Assembly: GCA_910579265.1 (NCBI GenBank)
Contig: CAJTTE010000032.1
Location: 1-22,988, forward strand
DNA length: 22,988 nt
Origin: an uncultured Ruminiclostridium sp.
GTDB taxonomy: Bacteria; Bacillota; Clostridia; Oscillospirales; Ruminococcaceae
Direction of reading: 5' to 3'
The notes below the pieces were generated by a model. The model was not told where the DNA came from. It did no database searches and was given only the letters and a program-made list of their open reading frames with translations. Shown in pieces: positions 22,783-22,988 of the stretch. How positions within the stretch are numbered: the stretch's first letter is position 1; each line of letters opens with the position of its first letter. The translations under genes and the position numbers were made by a program.

Positions 22783-22988
22783 TTCGAAATCATTATGCTT
22801 TAGCGTTATCGTACAAGCTTGCTTTTTTCAGATATGCGCTAAATAAGGTTTTTCATAGTTTTTAATCGGTTTTCTGAATTATGCTGACGTCAGATATTAT
22901 CGAAGTTATTTTTATTGCTCCACCAAGTAACCATTGAAGAATTTGTGCGCCGAAGGGCTGTGGAAAGACAAGGAAGAAGACCGCAGGA
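22783..22988. other. Window end, nothing assigned
   Basis: Weak similarity to copy A flanks continues to about 22808. The last 55 nt become GC-richer and open in more than one frame, and contain GTGCGCC at 22939-22945, but they are too short to call a gene, an intron or an RNA. Confidence 0.4.

Noticed and set aside
22939..22988. GTGCGCC start reminiscent of a group II intron 5' end
   Set aside because: Only 50 nt remain in the window and no domain can be recognised; two reading frames are also open here.

Overview
The window reads as chromosomal DNA of a low-GC anaerobic Firmicute, most likely a gut clostridium of the Ruminococcaceae/Oscillospiraceae kind. The grounds are strong AGGAGG-type ribosome sites, TTGACA/TATAAT promoters, a four-cysteine L32, a CmpB-type membrane protein, a BlaI/M56 pair and a very large beta-helix surface protein. 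This placement is inference; there is no rRNA or tRNA gene, and I saw no CRISPR array.

Layout. Positions 1-92 hold the right end of a short inverted-repeat element (MITE-like). Positions 418-4499 are housekeeping: a CmpB-like membrane protein (-), a D-Ala-D-Ala carboxypeptidase, glucose-6-phosphate isomerase, a small P-loop protein and ribosomal protein L32. Positions 4500-11500 are an AT-rich, almost entirely minus-strand accessory stretch of short, unrelated genes: XRE regulator with membrane tail, DUF3788 protein, AraC/GyrI regulator, GNAT acetyltransferase, lipoprotein, nucleotidyltransferase and NUDIX hydrolase. Between them lie a frameshifted antitoxin remnant, a duplicated promoter-leader module and a structured repeat. 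guaA (11615-13156, -) closes this block.

Positions 13225-13900 are non-coding and repeat-rich: direct repeats, a 90-bp inverted-repeat element and a complete 172-bp MITE flanked by TTAA. Directly after the MITE begins a two-gene operon: an 82-residue Cys-containing protein whose stop overlaps the start of a 1512-residue surface protein (signal peptide, Pmp/beta-helix repeats, 24 tandem hexapeptides, NISTG sorting-like signal). A chemoreceptor with a polytopic membrane input domain follows, then a BlaI-type repressor with a consensus operator and its M56 membrane protease partner. The window ends in non-coding DNA.

The best candidate for something undescribed is a pair of diverged copies (4675-4802 and 22659-22782) of a roughly 125-nt multi-hairpin element. 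Stem sequences differ between the copies while pairing is kept, loop and tail sequences are conserved, and each copy has a TATAAT box 50-60 nt upstream. It looks like a small structured RNA family, although a coding-remnant explanation is not excluded. Other points worth checking are the duplicated promoter-leader, the antitoxin remnant that may still drive an acetyltransferase from an intact promoter/operator, and the small Cys protein coupled to the giant surface protein.
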